DNA of 64,000 nucleotides from Streptomyces sp. NRRL B-3428 (GCA_000721375.1 JOGW01000003.1:558001-622000); one strand, 5' to 3'; numbered from the stretch's first letter, positions 1 through 9,021 are shown. Notes: a model not told the origin generated them from the sequence alone. Numbers and translations: made by a program.

Positions 1-3000
1 GGGGAGCCTGACCTCGGCGGCCCCGGCGGCCTTCGCCGACCTGAAGGTGAAGGCCACCTCGACCCGGCTGGTCGCCCGGGCGACGGTCGGGTCCCGCCGG
101 ACGGACGAGACGAGCCGGTACGAGCCCTCGGCGGCCGGAACCGTGAAGGCCCCCTCGCCGGGTTCGCCCCCGGTGCCCGGCGAACCGGTCAGCGGGTTGT
201 CGTTCTCGCCGATCTTCCTTCCGTTGCGGTACAGCTCCGTCTTCACCGAGGAGTACACCGACGCGCCCGTGTGGTTCATGCCGTCCGCGAAGAGCGGCAT
301 GAAGCCGTAGATCTCGTCGCCCTTGCGGAAGACGCCAGTCCGGGAGTCCAGCTTCGGGCCGATGACGGCGGTGTTGAAGGCCGTCGTGTACGTTCTGCCC
401 GCCCGATATGTCCGAGGCGGACTCACCTCGTAGACCGCCTCGTTGACCGGCATGCCGTGTTCGTCCGGCGGACCGTACTGGAGGAAGTCCGTCGACCACC
501 GGACGTCGTCGGCGGTCGAGACGTACAGGGTGCGGGTGGTGGGCAGCGCCTTGGGCACCGCGAACGAGGAGGCCCACTGCGAACCCGGCACATGGCCGAA
601 CGCGGTCACGGTGCCCTCCTTACCCGGCACGGAGGCGCCGAGGCCCAGCTTCAGGGTGGCCAGTTCGCGCTGCTCGACGTGCTTGGTCCAGCCGGTGGCC
701 AGACGCTTGACCGGGCCGCCGTAGACGACCGAGTACATGCTCGACTCGCCCTTCAGGAAGTGCGCGTCGAAGATCTGACGCAGGCCGTGGGGCACCTCGC
801 CGCCCAGGTGCTGGGTGCGGAAGCCGCCGAAGCCCTCGCCGAACAGCCAGCCGAAGCCGACGGGGTCCTTGTCGGTGTCGAGTTCGTATCCGACGGAGGC
901 GAACTTGGGCGGGTCCGTGACGCCGGGCACCGTCAGCTCGACCGGCTCGGCCTTGCGTGCGTCCACGGTGATCGTGGTGTCCTTGGTGACCTGGAGGTTC
1001 GGCTGGGCGGTCCAGTCGTGGCCCTCGACCTCGTCCTCACCGGTCGTGAAGATGTTGGCCTCGAGAAGGTAACCGCCCCTGGGCGCACGGAACTTGATGT
1101 CCCCGGGCTTGAGCCCGTCGAAGAAGCCCTTGCCCTTGGCCAGGCCGGAGTAGCCCGCGAGGACGTTGTAGTACATCACCGCCTGCTGCCCGTCACGGCC
1201 GATGTTCCTGACGGTCACGTCGTACGACTCGACCTCCCGCTCCACGAACGCCGCCGTCCGCACGGACTGCCCGCCGCCCGAGGCCGTCACGTACGCGGAG
1301 TACTGACCGTCCGCCGCACCGTCCAGCTTGGTGTTCACCGTGAGGTCCACCGCGGCCGTACCGCCGGCGGGCACCGTCAGCTTCGTGGCACCGAGTGTGA
1401 AGAAGCCCGCCGGAGCGGCCTGGCCGTCAGGCGCGAGGGAGGTCACCGACAGGTCGAGGGTGACGTTCTGGGCCTCCAGGTTCCGGTACGTGACCTTCTT
1501 CGTGAGCAGCGGGTCGTCGGTGTGCGGCCATGCGGCGAGCCCGAACGACAGCGACACCGGATCGGCGAACACCGTCTGCCCGATGGCCCGGTCCACCTGG
1601 ATGCGGCCCGCACCCTCCTCGAACGGCGTGTGGCCGCCGCCCTTCGCCGAGCCGGTGAGCACACCCTTGAGTTCGGCGGACTTCCAGTCGGGGTGCTGCT
1701 GCTTGAGCAGGGCCGCGGCGCCCGCGACGTGCGGGGTCGCCATCGACGTACCGGAAATGGCCAGATACGCGCCGTCCGGTGAGTGCGGGACGTCGGGATC
1801 CAGGTCGATGAGGCTGCCCTTCGCGGCCGCGGCCATGATGTCGACGCCGGGCGCGGTCACATCGGGCTTGATCGCACCGTCGCCGACGCGCGGACCCGTG
1901 CTGGAGAACGGGGCGAGCTTGTCGCCGCGGTCGACGGCGCCGACGGTGAGCGCCGAGTCGGCGCTGCCCGGAGAGCCGATGGTCCCCGCGCCCGACTCGC
2001 CCTCGTTGCCCGCCGCGACGGCGAACAGGACGCCGTTCTGCGCGGAGTGCATGTCGACGGCCTCCTCCAGCGGGTCCGTCTCCGGGCTGTCCGGGCCGCC
2101 CAGGCTGAGGTTGATCACGTCCGCGCCCTCGGAGACGGCCCAGTCGATCCCGGCGAGGATGCCGGAGTCGTCGCCGTACCCCTCGTCGTCGAGGACCTTG
2201 CCGTTGAGCAGCTTCGCCCCGGGAGCGACGCCCTTGTACGCGCCGCCGGACTTGGCACCCGTACCGGCCGCGATGGAGGCGACATGCGTGCCGTGGCCGA
2301 CCTTGTCGGTCGCGTCCGGCGCGGCCGAGAAGTTCTTCTCGGCGACGACCTGGTCCTTCAGGTCCGGGTGCGTGGTGTCGATGCCCGTGTCCAGTACGGC
2401 GATCTTCACGCCCGTGCCGTCGTAGCCGGCCGCCCAGGCCTTGTCCGCGCCGATCTGCCTGACGCTCCGGTCCAGGCTCGCCTTGCGCACCCCGTCCAGC
2501 CAGACCCTGTCCACCCCGGAAGCGGTGGTACGGCTGCCGCCACGCTGTGCGTCGGTGAGCGCCTCCCAGATCTCCGGGGTGTCGCCCTTCGGTGTGATCA
2601 GGGCCTCGGCGTTGAGGGACTTCAGATTCCGGCGGACCTGGGTGTCGCCCGCCTCGCGTACCTCCGACCTGGTGCCCGCCGCCCCGCCCCGGTAGCCGAC
2701 GATCAGCTTGAGGCCCTTCTTCTGGGCCCTGCGGTTCGGGTCGCTGTTCAGCTCGGTGATGTCGAACAGCCGCTTGTCGAGGGTCCCTTCGGCGATCATG
2801 CGCATCGCGTCGAGGGGCACCACGAGGGTGTGGCCGCCGAGGCGCTGCACCTGTACCGGAACCTTCTCCCGGCCCTCGGCCCGCTCAAGTCCGACGACCT
2901 TGCCCTCGGCGTCCACGACCACCCGGTCACCGGTGATCAGCTGGATCCGCTGCTGCGGCCCGCGCTGCTGCGCCGAGTCCGCCGTCGCCCGCGGGGCTGC

Positions 3001-3111
3001 CGGCTCCGCCGCGGCCGGGCCGGTCATGCCCGCCGCGAGAGCCACCGACGCCGCCACCGCGACGCCGGCCATGCCCGCTCTCTTCGCCTGTGCTCCCCTT
3101 ACCCGTCCCAA
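1..3111 (-). CDS. Secreted S8 (subtilisin-family) serine peptidase, C-terminus cut by window edge
   Basis: Exported subtilisin-like endopeptidase. The catalytic triad is visible: Asp in VLDTGID (about residue 243), His in GHGTHVAS (about 273) and Ser in GTSMATPHV (about 455), with the oxyanion Asn in AAGN. A signal peptide with a basic n-region and an Ala-rich core, then a propeptide of roughly 200 residues, precede the protease domain. About 550 residues of beta-rich C-terminal region follow and run off the window. I chose a TTG start because GGGGGAG lies 5 nt before it and it supplies the basic n-region. An ATG 39 nt downstream (3072) is the alternative. A GC-rich hairpin lies in the presumed 5' leader. 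The substrate is unknown. Confidence 0.9.
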   Translation of the reverse strand, partial: MGRVRGAQAKRAGMAGVAVAASVALAAGMTGPAAAEPAAPRATADSAQQRGPQQRIQLITGDRVVVDAEGKVVGLERAEGREKVPVQVQRLGGHTLVVPLDAMRMIAEGTLDKRLFDITELNSDPNRRAQKKGLKLIVGYRGGAAGTRSEVREAGDTQVRRNLKSLNAEALITPKGDTPEIWEALTDAQRGGSRTTASGVDRVWLDGVRKASLDRSVRQIGADKAWAAGYDGTGVKIAVLDTGIDTTHPDLKDQVVAEKNFSAAPDATDKVGHGTHVASIAAGTGAKSGGAYKGVAPGAKLLNGKVLDDEGYGDDSGILAGIDWAVSEGADVINLSLGGPDSPETDPLEEAVDMHSAQNGVLFAVAAGNEGESGAGTIGSPGSADSALTVGAVDRGDKLAPFSSTGPRVGDGAIKPDVTAPGVDIMAAAAKGSLIDLDPDVPHSPDGAYLAISGTSMATPHVAGAAALLKQQHPDWKSAELKGVLTGSAKGGGHTPFEEGAGRIQVDRAIGQTVFADPVSLSFGLAAWPHTDDPLLTKKVTYRNLEAQNVTLDLSVTSLAPDGQAAPAGFFTLGATKLTVPAGGTAAVDLTVNTKLDGAADGQYSAYVTASGGGQSVRTAAFVEREVESYDVTVRNIGRDGQQAVMYYNVLAGYSGLAKGKGFFDGLKPGDIKFRAPRGGYLLEANIFTTGEDEVEGHDWTAQPNLQVTKDTTITVDARKAEPVELTVPGVTDPPKFASVGYELDTDKDPVGFGWLFGEGFGGFRTQHLGGEVPHGLRQIFDAHFLKGESSMYSVVYGGPVKRLATGWTKHVEQRELATLKLGLGASVPGKEGTVTAFGHVPGSQWASSFAVPKALPTTRTLYVSTADDVRWSTDFLQYGPPDEHGMPVNEAVYEVSPPRTYRAGRTYTTAFNTAVIGPKLDSRTGVFRKGDEIYGFMPLFADGMNHTGASVYSSVKTELYRNGRKIGENDNPLTGSPGTGGEPGEGAFTVPAAEGSYRLVSSVRRDPTVARATSRVEVAFTFRSAKAAGAAEVRLP

Positions 3112-3143
3112 CAGAACTCCCCCACCCGTCTCGTCATGCCCAC

Positions 3144-3177
3144 GCTCCCCCGGAGGCCGGAGTATGGCCGGGGGAGC
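3144..3177. repeat. GC-rich inverted repeat in the leader of the S8 peptidase gene
   Basis: Ten-base arms GCTCCCCCGG and CCGGGGGAGC enclose a 14-nt loop. From memory this resembles a family of palindromic repeats scattered through Streptomyces intergenic DNA. It lies 33-66 nt upstream of the chosen start, so it could fold in the mRNA leader or act as a terminator or mRNA stabiliser. Confidence 0.6.
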
Positions 3178-3243
3178 ATGGGGACTCAATAGCCAGGCAG
3201 ATGGGGAGAATTAGGAACAGATCATTCCGGGATCCGAGGACCT

Positions 3244-3295
3244 CATCACGTCACGGCCTCACGTCATGGCCTCACGTCATGGCCTCACGTCACGA
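3244..3295. repeat. 13-nt tandem repeat across the stop codon of the ABC ATPase gene
   Basis: The unit cctcacgtcatgg is repeated three times with a degenerate fourth copy. The array begins inside the last codons of the adjacent minus-strand ATPase gene and continues past its stop. It looks like slippage-type duplication of the gene end. Confidence 0.75.
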
Positions 3296-3968
3296 CGTTC
3301 TCCGTGACCGTCAGCCGCCCCTTCTTGATGGTCGCAAGGCGCGGCGCCCGCTTGGCGATCGCGCTGTCGTGCGTGACCATCACGAAGGTCAGGCCGTGCT
3401 CCTTCCACAGTCCCTCGAGCAGGTCCATGATCTCGTCGCGCATGGACTCGTCGAGGTTGCCCGTGGGTTCGTCGGCGAGCAGCACCTTGGGGTGCTTCAC
3501 CAGCGCCCGCGCGATGGCGACGCGCTGCTGCTGACCGCCGGACATCTCGCCCGGCAGATGACTCCGGCGTTCCCCCAGACCGACCGATTCGAGCGCCTCC
3601 GCGGCCCGTTCGCGCCGGTCCTTGGCCTTGAGCCTCAGCGGTACGAGGGCGGTTTCGACGTTCTCCTGCGCGGTGAGCGTCGGGATCAGGTTGAAGGACT
3701 GGAACACGAAGCCGATGTTCTCGCTGCGCACCCGAGTCAGACGTGCCTCGGGGAGCGTGGCGAGATCGGTGCCGTCGAGTTCGATCCGGCCGGAGGTCGG
3801 CCGGTCGAGGCCGCCGAGCATCTGCAGCAGGGTGGACTTGCCGCCGCCGGTGGGGCCCTGGATGACCAGCCGGCCGCCGTCCTCGATGGTCAGATCGACA
3901 TCGTCGAGCGCCTGGACCGTGGCTTTGCCGCGGCGGTACGTCTTGGTGACGCCTCTGAGGTGGTACAT
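3285..3968 (-). CDS. ABC transporter ATP-binding protein, MacB/LolD type
   Basis: Cytoplasmic ATPase that energises the permease encoded just upstream. The 227 residues carry Walker A GPTGGGKST (about 38-46), Q-loop FVFQSFNLIP, signature MSGGQQQRVAIARAL and Walker B VLLADEPTGNLD, followed by the switch His in VTHD. This is the usual length and layout of the MacB/LolD/FtsE group, which drive mechanotransmission rather than classical import. The permease ends 78 nt upstream on the same strand, so the two are probably one operon. No two-component system adjoins. The substrate cannot be read from sequence; export or envelope maintenance is likely. Confidence 0.93.
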   Translation of the reverse strand: MYHLRGVTKTYRRGKATVQALDDVDLTIEDGGRLVIQGPTGGGKSTLLQMLGGLDRPTSGRIELDGTDLATLPEARLTRVRSENIGFVFQSFNLIPTLTAQENVETALVPLRLKAKDRRERAAEALESVGLGERRSHLPGEMSGGQQQRVAIARALVKHPKVLLADEPTGNLDESMRDEIMDLLEGLWKEHGLTFVMVTHDSAIAKRAPRLATIKKGRLTVTENVVT

Positions 3969-4046
3969 GGTGGATGACTCCTGGAACTGTCGTCAGGCGT
4001 ACGGGAGTTGAGGACTCGGACGTACGAAGGCTGAGGCCGGGGCGTG

Positions 4047-5516
4047 CTACTCCACGCGGCGCAGCGCGTCCGCCGGGCGCAGCCGCGAGGCGCGCCAGCC
4101 GCCGAAGGCGCCCGCGATCAGACCGCCGCCGATGGCGAGTGAGGCCGCGAGGGCGATGGTCGCGAGGCTGACGGGGGCGCTGAGCGCGATGTCGAGGGTG
4201 CGTTCGGTGGCCTCACGCATCGGGCCGCCACCGCCGCCCGGACCGGCCACCGCGAGGCCGCCGCCTCCGCCGCCACCGCCCATGAGTCCATTGCCCAGTT
4301 CGGCCGTGAGCGTCGGCGAGACGGCCGTGACCGCATACGCGCCCGCGAGACCGACACCGATGCCGAGCGCGCCGCCGATCAGTCCGTTGACCAGGGCCTC
4401 ACCGACGACCTGGCGGGTGACGCGGCCCGACTTCCAGCCGAGCGCCTTGAGCGTGCCGAACTCGCGCACGCGCCGGCTGACCGCCGAGGAGGTCAGCAGA
4501 CCGGCCACCAGGAAGGCCGCCGCGAGGACCGCCCAGGAGAGCCACTTGCCCACGTTCGAGGCGAGGTTGGAGGCGGTGTCGAGCGAGCCGGAGACCGTCT
4601 TGGCGAGGTCGGCCGAGGTGGTGACCGTCGTGTCCGGGACGTTCTTCTGGATGGCGCTCTTGACCGCGTCGATCTGCTGCGAGTCCGCGGCCTTCACGTA
4701 CACCGTGGTGATCTTGTCCTTGGCGTCCGCGAGCGTCTGCGCCTTCTTCAGCGGGATGTAGACGTTCGCCGCCGACTGGCCCTTGTCGGCGGTGGCGATC
4801 CCGACGATCTCGAACTTCGTGCCCTTGACCGTGAGGGTGTCGCCGGTCGCGAGGTCTTCCTTCTTCGCGTACGCGGAGTCGAGCACCGCGACCTTGGCGT
4901 CGGTCTCGGACTCCTTGAACGTACGGCCCTTGGTCAGGGTCGACGAGGTCAGCGGGCCGAGGTCCGGCTCGGTGACATCCGTGCCGAAGACGGTGAAGGA
5001 GTTGACTCCGAAGTCGGCGCCGCCGCCGCGGACTTCACCGCTCGGGCCGCCGCCCTGACCGCCCTGCGCGGGCTTCCCGGTGCTCGGGGCCTGCTCGAAC
5101 TCGCCGCGCTTGAACTCGCCGCTGATCTTCAGGTTGGTGAGGCTCAGCCCGCCGACCGCATCCGCGACACCGTCCTGCTGCGCGACGGTGGAGACCGTGG
5201 AGGAAGCGAGCGTCTGGAAGCCCTGCACCATCAGCTGGTCACTGGCCTGCTCCTCACCGTCCTCGCCGGCGTCGAACCTGAACCGCGGCCGCGCGACCGC
5301 GCCGCCCTCTTCGGGCTCCTCCTGGGCCTTGGTGACGGTCATGTCCGTACCGAGTCCGTAGAGGGATTCGAGCACCTCGCCCTGGGCCTGCTTCATGCCC
5401 GCGGAGACGGAGTTGACCACGATGACCAGAGCGATGCCGAGCGCGAGCCCGGAGGCGACGACGAGCGCCGCCTTTCTGCGACGGCGCAGCTCACGCCGCA
5501 AGTAGGTGAAGAACAT
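4047..5516 (-). CDS. ABC transporter permease, FtsX/MacB family
   Basis: Membrane partner of the adjacent ATPase. An N-terminal transmembrane helix (about residues 18-38) is followed by a large extracytoplasmic MacB-like domain and a C-terminal FtsX core with three helices near residues 330-350, 370-400 and 450-475. The motif REFGTLKALGWKSGRV is typical of the coupling region of this family. At 489 residues it fits one MacB-type protomer. An unusual poly-glycine tract (about residues 410-435) sits in the external loop between the last two helices. The gene probably heads the operon. Confidence 0.92.
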   Translation of the reverse strand: MFFTYLRRELRRRRKAALVVASGLALGIALVIVVNSVSAGMKQAQGEVLESLYGLGTDMTVTKAQEEPEEGGAVARPRFRFDAGEDGEEQASDQLMVQGFQTLASSTVSTVAQQDGVADAVGGLSLTNLKISGEFKRGEFEQAPSTGKPAQGGQGGGPSGEVRGGGADFGVNSFTVFGTDVTEPDLGPLTSSTLTKGRTFKESETDAKVAVLDSAYAKKEDLATGDTLTVKGTKFEIVGIATADKGQSAANVYIPLKKAQTLADAKDKITTVYVKAADSQQIDAVKSAIQKNVPDTTVTTSADLAKTVSGSLDTASNLASNVGKWLSWAVLAAAFLVAGLLTSSAVSRRVREFGTLKALGWKSGRVTRQVVGEALVNGLIGGALGIGVGLAGAYAVTAVSPTLTAELGNGLMGGGGGGGGLAVAGPGGGGGPMREATERTLDIALSAPVSLATIALAASLAIGGGLIAGAFGGWRASRLRPADALRRVE

Positions 5517-5616
5517 GCGGCTGAAGGTAGGGATGGTGCGTGATGGCGGGATAAGGGCTGTGTGAGAGCGCGATGAGAAGGCATACGCGGCTCACATCCC
5601 TTGCCGTATACGGGCA

Positions 5617-5650
5617 GTGGCCCGCACTTCGGGGAGGAAGTGCGGGCCAC
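5617..5650. terminator. Strong hairpin terminator after the L,D-transpeptidase gene
   Basis: Perfect 14-bp stem (GTGGCCCGCACTTC and its complement) with a 6-nt loop, 37 nt beyond the stop of the minus-strand L,D-transpeptidase gene. There is no long T run, as is common in Streptomyces terminators. Confidence 0.75.
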
Positions 5651-5687
5651 CAGGGATCCCGTGGGGTCTCTTACGAGAAGGAGCCGA

Positions 5688-6968
5688 TCAGCCCTGCGAT
5701 CCCGCCGTCCACTCGGCCCAGCTCATGTTCCAGCCGTTGAGGCCGTTGTCGGGCGCGATGGTCTTGTCGCCGGTGTTCTTGACGACCACCACGTCGCCGA
5801 TCATCGAGTTGTCGTAGAACCAGGCGGCCGGGGTCTTGGAGTCGTTGGCGCCCTTGGTGTCGCTCAGACCCACACAGCCGTGGCTGGTGTTGGCCGAGCC
5901 GAAGATGGACTTGGCGCCCCAGTAGTTGCCGTGGATGAAGGTGCCGGAGGTCGACAGACGCATCGCGTGCGGCACGTCCTTGATGTCGTACTCGCCCTTG
6001 CCGTCATCGTCGGTGAAGCCGACGCTCGCACCGTTCATCCGGGTCTCCTTGAACTTCTCGGAGATCACCATCTGGCCCTGGTACGTCTTGTTCTCGGGCG
6101 AACCCGCGGAGATCGGGATGGTCTTGACGACCTTGCCGTCCCGCATGACCGTCATCTGCTTGGTCTTCGCGTCGACGGTGGTGACCTGCGAGCGGCCGAT
6201 CTTGAAGCTGATCGACTTCTGCTGCACACCGTAGACACCGGAGGCGCCCTCGACACCGTCGAGGTTCAGCTTCAGCGTGACGGTGGAACCCGCCTGCCAG
6301 TAGTCCTCGGGACGGAAGTCGATCCGCTGCGAGTTGAACCAGTGGCCGACGACCTCCTGACCGCTGCTGGAGGTGACGGTGATGCCCTTGCCGACATCCG
6401 CCTTGTTCTCGATCGCCTTGTCGAAGTTGATCGAGACCGGCATGCCCACACCGACGGTCGAGCCGTCCTCGGGCGTGAAGTTGCCGATGAAGCTGTTGGT
6501 CGGCGCGACGGTGGTGAACGTGGTGTTCTCGTGCGCGTCGCGGCCCTCGGAGTCCTTCGCGACGACGGCCACCTTGTACGTGGTGGCGCGCTCGAGCTGC
6601 GCGTCGGGCTTCCAGGACTTCTTGTCGGCGGAGATCGATCCCTTGACCGCGTCGCCCTCGCCGGTCGTCATGGTGACGCTGGTGAGCGTGCCGTCCTTGA
6701 CGGTGACCTGGCCAGCGTTGTTGATCGACGCGTTCTTCGTGCCGTTCTTCGGCGTGACGGATATTCGGGCGACGGACGTGTCCTTCGCTGCGGCCTCGTC
6801 GGTCTTCTCCTGCTGAGAGTCCTTGCCCTTGGTGCCGTCGTCCCCGCTGCTGCAGGCCGACAGTACAAGGACGCCGCCGAGCAGTGCGGACACGGCCACA
6901 AGGCCCCTTTGCCGTCCCCAAGCTCTCGACTTCGCTCGAGCAGGGGAGACCCCATCGCTGTCCGTCAT
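5688..6968 (-). CDS. L,D-transpeptidase lipoprotein with Ig-like domains
   Basis: Envelope enzyme that forms 3-3 peptidoglycan cross-links or attaches proteins to peptides in the wall. A lipoprotein signal ends at LSACSS, about residue 38. Ig-like repeats precede a C-terminal YkuD domain with the catalytic motif SHGCVGL; the upstream His is in HGNYWG. The layout matches the mycobacterial LdtMt2 type. I chose the ATG preceded by GGAG at 9 nt; an ATG 15 nt upstream (6983) is also possible. The n-region residues VSPARAKSRAWGRQRG are encoded by a dispersed palindromic repeat (see that entry). A strong terminator follows. Confidence 0.93.
   Translation of the reverse strand: MTDSDGVSPARAKSRAWGRQRGLVAVSALLGGVLVLSACSSGDDGTKGKDSQQEKTDEAAAKDTSVARISVTPKNGTKNASINNAGQVTVKDGTLTSVTMTTGEGDAVKGSISADKKSWKPDAQLERATTYKVAVVAKDSEGRDAHENTTFTTVAPTNSFIGNFTPEDGSTVGVGMPVSINFDKAIENKADVGKGITVTSSSGQEVVGHWFNSQRIDFRPEDYWQAGSTVTLKLNLDGVEGASGVYGVQQKSISFKIGRSQVTTVDAKTKQMTVMRDGKVVKTIPISAGSPENKTYQGQMVISEKFKETRMNGASVGFTDDDGKGEYDIKDVPHAMRLSTSGTFIHGNYWGAKSIFGSANTSHGCVGLSDTKGANDSKTPAAWFYDNSMIGDVVVVKNTGDKTIAPDNGLNGWNMSWAEWTAGSQG
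6914..6954. repeat. Dispersed Streptomyces-type palindromic repeat inside the L,D-transpeptidase signal region
   Basis: The outer arms GTCCCC and GGGGAGAC and the inner CTCTCGA/CTCGAG can fold together. I recall close copies of this sequence in many Streptomyces intergenic regions. Here it is read in frame and encodes the basic n-region of the lipoprotein signal. Basis: inverted repeat seen; family assignment from memory. Confidence 0.55.
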
Positions 6969-7220
6969 CACACGCTTCTCCATCGTTGCCGAATCCCCGG
7001 ATGTCCCCGAAAGTCCCCGTATATCCCCGCGCGCACTTACGTGCCGCTCACCCTTACAACACGCGTACCACGGCATCCGGTTCCAAATCCGGAACGGATG
7101 TGGCCCAGGACACGTGCGCCGCAGCCGTTCCAGCAGGCAGGACGTACACGCAGGACCTACACGACGGAACCCCGGTCCGACGAGTCCGCCGGGGCCGGGG
7201 CTCCTTCGCCGATTCCGAGG

Positions 7221-7727
7221 TTACGCGCCTACGCGGGCCCCTCCGTGGGCGCGCAGGTGATCCTGCTCGCTCCCGGCCTCGTCACCCACACCCTCTGCGT
7301 AACCGAGGTCTTCCTCTGCGTATACGAGGTGGTCTTCCTCTGCGTGGACGAGGTGGTCGTCCTCTTCCTCGTAAGGGAGATCGTCTTCCTCGTCCTCGTA
7401 GGCGAGATCCCCGTCCGCGTCGAGGTCCTCCTCGTCCCAGTCGGAGTCGTCGGGGTCGTGGTCGACCGCCTCGCTGCTCCAGGAGGCCTGCGTCAACTCG
7501 ACGCCCGGGACCTCCGCGACCAGGTCGAAGGGGTCCACGAGATAGGCCAGCGCCTCGGCCTCCTCCTCGCGCACGGCCGACTCGGCGTGGGTGCGCTCGC
7601 CGTCCGGCATGTACGCGTCCTCACCGATGCGGTCGAGTGCGGCCCCGGTCAGGGAGTCCTCGTCGGTGACTTCAAGGACGAGTTCCACGCGTAGGCGTAC
7701 GAAACGGGATGTCTCAGGGGTGCTCAT
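7221..7727 (-). CDS. Hypothetical acidic protein with an Asp/Glu-rich tail
   Basis: Function not recognised. The first 100 residues (MSTPETSRFVRLRVELVLEV onward) look like a small alpha/beta domain. The remainder is extremely acidic, with repeated DD, EED and EEDHL-like units from about residue 100 to 150. There is no signal peptide or membrane helix, so it should be cytosolic. The start is the ATG at 7727; an upstream in-frame ATG would add an implausible extension into the promoter region of the next gene. The gene is transcribed divergently from the LAETG protein gene, about 110 nt away. Confidence 0.7.
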   Translation of the reverse strand: MSTPETSRFVRLRVELVLEVTDEDSLTGAALDRIGEDAYMPDGERTHAESAVREEEAEALAYLVDPFDLVAEVPGVELTQASWSSEAVDHDPDDSDWDEEDLDADGDLAYEDEEDDLPYEEEDDHLVHAEEDHLVYAEEDLGYAEGVGDEAGSEQDHLRAHGGARVGA

Positions 7728-7836
7728 GGACCGGAGCGTAAGTCGAAACCCGGCCTCCACTTTCGCGCGACCCGCTGTGTTCACTAGGCTCGCCGCACAC
7801 GGTCAAACCACCGGCTCCACAAGGGGGATCGACCCC

Positions 7837-8175
7837 GTGTCATCCGCACGTCGTTCACTGCTCACCGCCACCGCCGCCGGGTCCCTGCTCGGTGCGCTGT
7901 GGTTCGTCCCCTCGGCCACGGCCAGTGGGGAGCAGTCCGAGCGCGCGGTCGCGGACAGACCCGACTCGTCGGGCAGTTCAGGTTCCGCTTCCGCCCCGGA
8001 CACCGGTTCCGCTTCTGCTTCCGGGGGCCTGTCCGTCACTTCTGCGAGTGAAGCGACGCGGCTCGCGGAGACGGGGTCGACGGACACGACCCCGTACATC
8101 GCGGGCGGACTGACGTTCCTGATCTCCGGCGTGGGGATCTTCGCGCTCAGCAAGCGGCGGTTCGTCGGGGTGTGA
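7837..8175 (+). CDS. Small cell-wall-anchored protein with LAETG sortase motif
   Basis: A 112-residue secreted protein, probably bound covalently to the wall. The N-terminal signal (RRSLLTATAAGSLLGALWF, cleavage after ATA/SG) is followed by a Ser/Gly/Ala-rich, Pro-poor linker. The C-terminus holds LAETG, then a hydrophobic helix and the positive end SKRRFVGV: a complete sorting signal. LAXTG is the motif used by Streptomyces class E sortases, for example on long chaplins. The mature part is only about 60 residues and lacks a chaplin domain, so its role is unknown. The GTG start has AAGGGGG 9 nt upstream. Confidence 0.8.
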   Translation: MSSARRSLLTATAAGSLLGALWFVPSATASGEQSERAVADRPDSSGSSGSASAPDTGSASASGGLSVTSASEATRLAETGSTDTTPYIAGGLTFLISGVGIFALSKRRFVGV

Positions 8176-8184
8176 TCCCTCCGC

Positions 8185-8994
8185 TCACTCGCCCGGCCAC
8201 TGGGGCGCGCGCTTCTCGTTGAACGCCGCGACGCCCTCGGCGCGGTCGCCCGAGAAGGCCACGGTGCGCCAGGCGGCATCCTCGACCTCGAGTCCGGCCC
8301 GCAGATCCAGACCGTGCCCGAGGCGCAGCGCGCGCTTGGCGGCGCACAGGCCGACGGGCGAGTTGGCGGCGATACGGGCGGCGAGCGCGAGCGCCTCGGT
8401 GCGGTCCTCGCCGGCCTCCACCAGCTGGTCGACCAGGCCCAACTCCCGTGCCTCCGCGGCCTCGACACGGCGCGCGGAGAAGATCAGCTCGGCGGCGCGC
8501 GCGGCGCCGACGCGGCGCGGCAGCAGCTGGGTGCCGCCGCCGCCGGGGAGCACGCCGACGGAGACCTCGGGCAGGCCGACGACGGCGGTGGCGTCGGCCA
8601 CGATCACATCGCAGGACAGGGCGAGCTCGAACCCGCCGCCGAGCGCGAAGCCGTGCACGGCCGCGATGGTGGGCATGGGCAGTTCGAGTACGCCGGTGTA
8701 GGCGGCGCGGGCGACGGGGCGCTGGCGGAGCAGCTCGGCGTCGCTGAAGGAGTTGCGCTCCTTGAGGTCGGCGCCGACACAGAAGGCGCGCTCGTGCGAG
8801 GAGGTGAGCACGACGACGCGGGCGTCCCGGTCCGCCGCCAGCGCGGCGCAGGCGTCCCCGATGGACTTGGCCATCGCACTGGACACGGCGTTCATGGCCT
8901 TGGGGCGGTCGAGCACGAACTCGGCGACGTATCCGTGGCGCCTGATGGCTACGAACTCGCCGAATCGCTCTTCGCGCGCTGCTGCCTCGGTCAT
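8185..8994 (-). CDS. Enoyl-CoA hydratase/isomerase family protein
   Basis: Crotonase-fold enzyme, probably hydrating 2-enoyl-CoA in fatty-acid or amino-acid breakdown. Oxyanion-hole segments are visible in AFCVGADLKER and in HGFALGGGFELALSCD. The C-terminal signature EAARELGLVDQLV-like region and a closing helix fit the 269-residue length. The glutamates expected of active hydratases are plausible but the exact reaction cannot be assigned. GGGAGG precedes the ATG. A short palindrome AACGTACGTT sits about 18 nt upstream of the start. The gene converges with the LAETG gene. Confidence 0.87.
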   Translation of the reverse strand: MTEAAAREERFGEFVAIRRHGYVAEFVLDRPKAMNAVSSAMAKSIGDACAALAADRDARVVVLTSSHERAFCVGADLKERNSFSDAELLRQRPVARAAYTGVLELPMPTIAAVHGFALGGGFELALSCDVIVADATAVVGLPEVSVGVLPGGGGTQLLPRRVGAARAAELIFSARRVEAAEARELGLVDQLVEAGEDRTEALALAARIAANSPVGLCAAKRALRLGHGLDLRAGLEVEDAAWRTVAFSGDRAEGVAAFNEKRAPQWPGE

Positions 8995-9011
8995 GGCTGG
9001 CCCTCCCGGTT

Positions 9012-9021
9012 AACGTACGTT
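9012..9021. promoter_or_regulatory. Candidate TetR-type operator upstream of enoyl-CoA hydratase
   Basis: AACGTACGTT is a perfect 10-bp palindrome within GTGAACGTACGTTAAC, immediately upstream of the ribosome-binding site. TetR-family regulators of acyl-CoA metabolism often use operators of this form. It is a short match, so the assignment is tentative. Confidence 0.3.

Noticed and set aside
271..1782. Long plus-strand open frame across the S8 peptidase gene
   Set aside because: It is an antisense shadow: Arg/Gly-rich, no recognisable domain, and the opposite strand encodes clear protease motifs.
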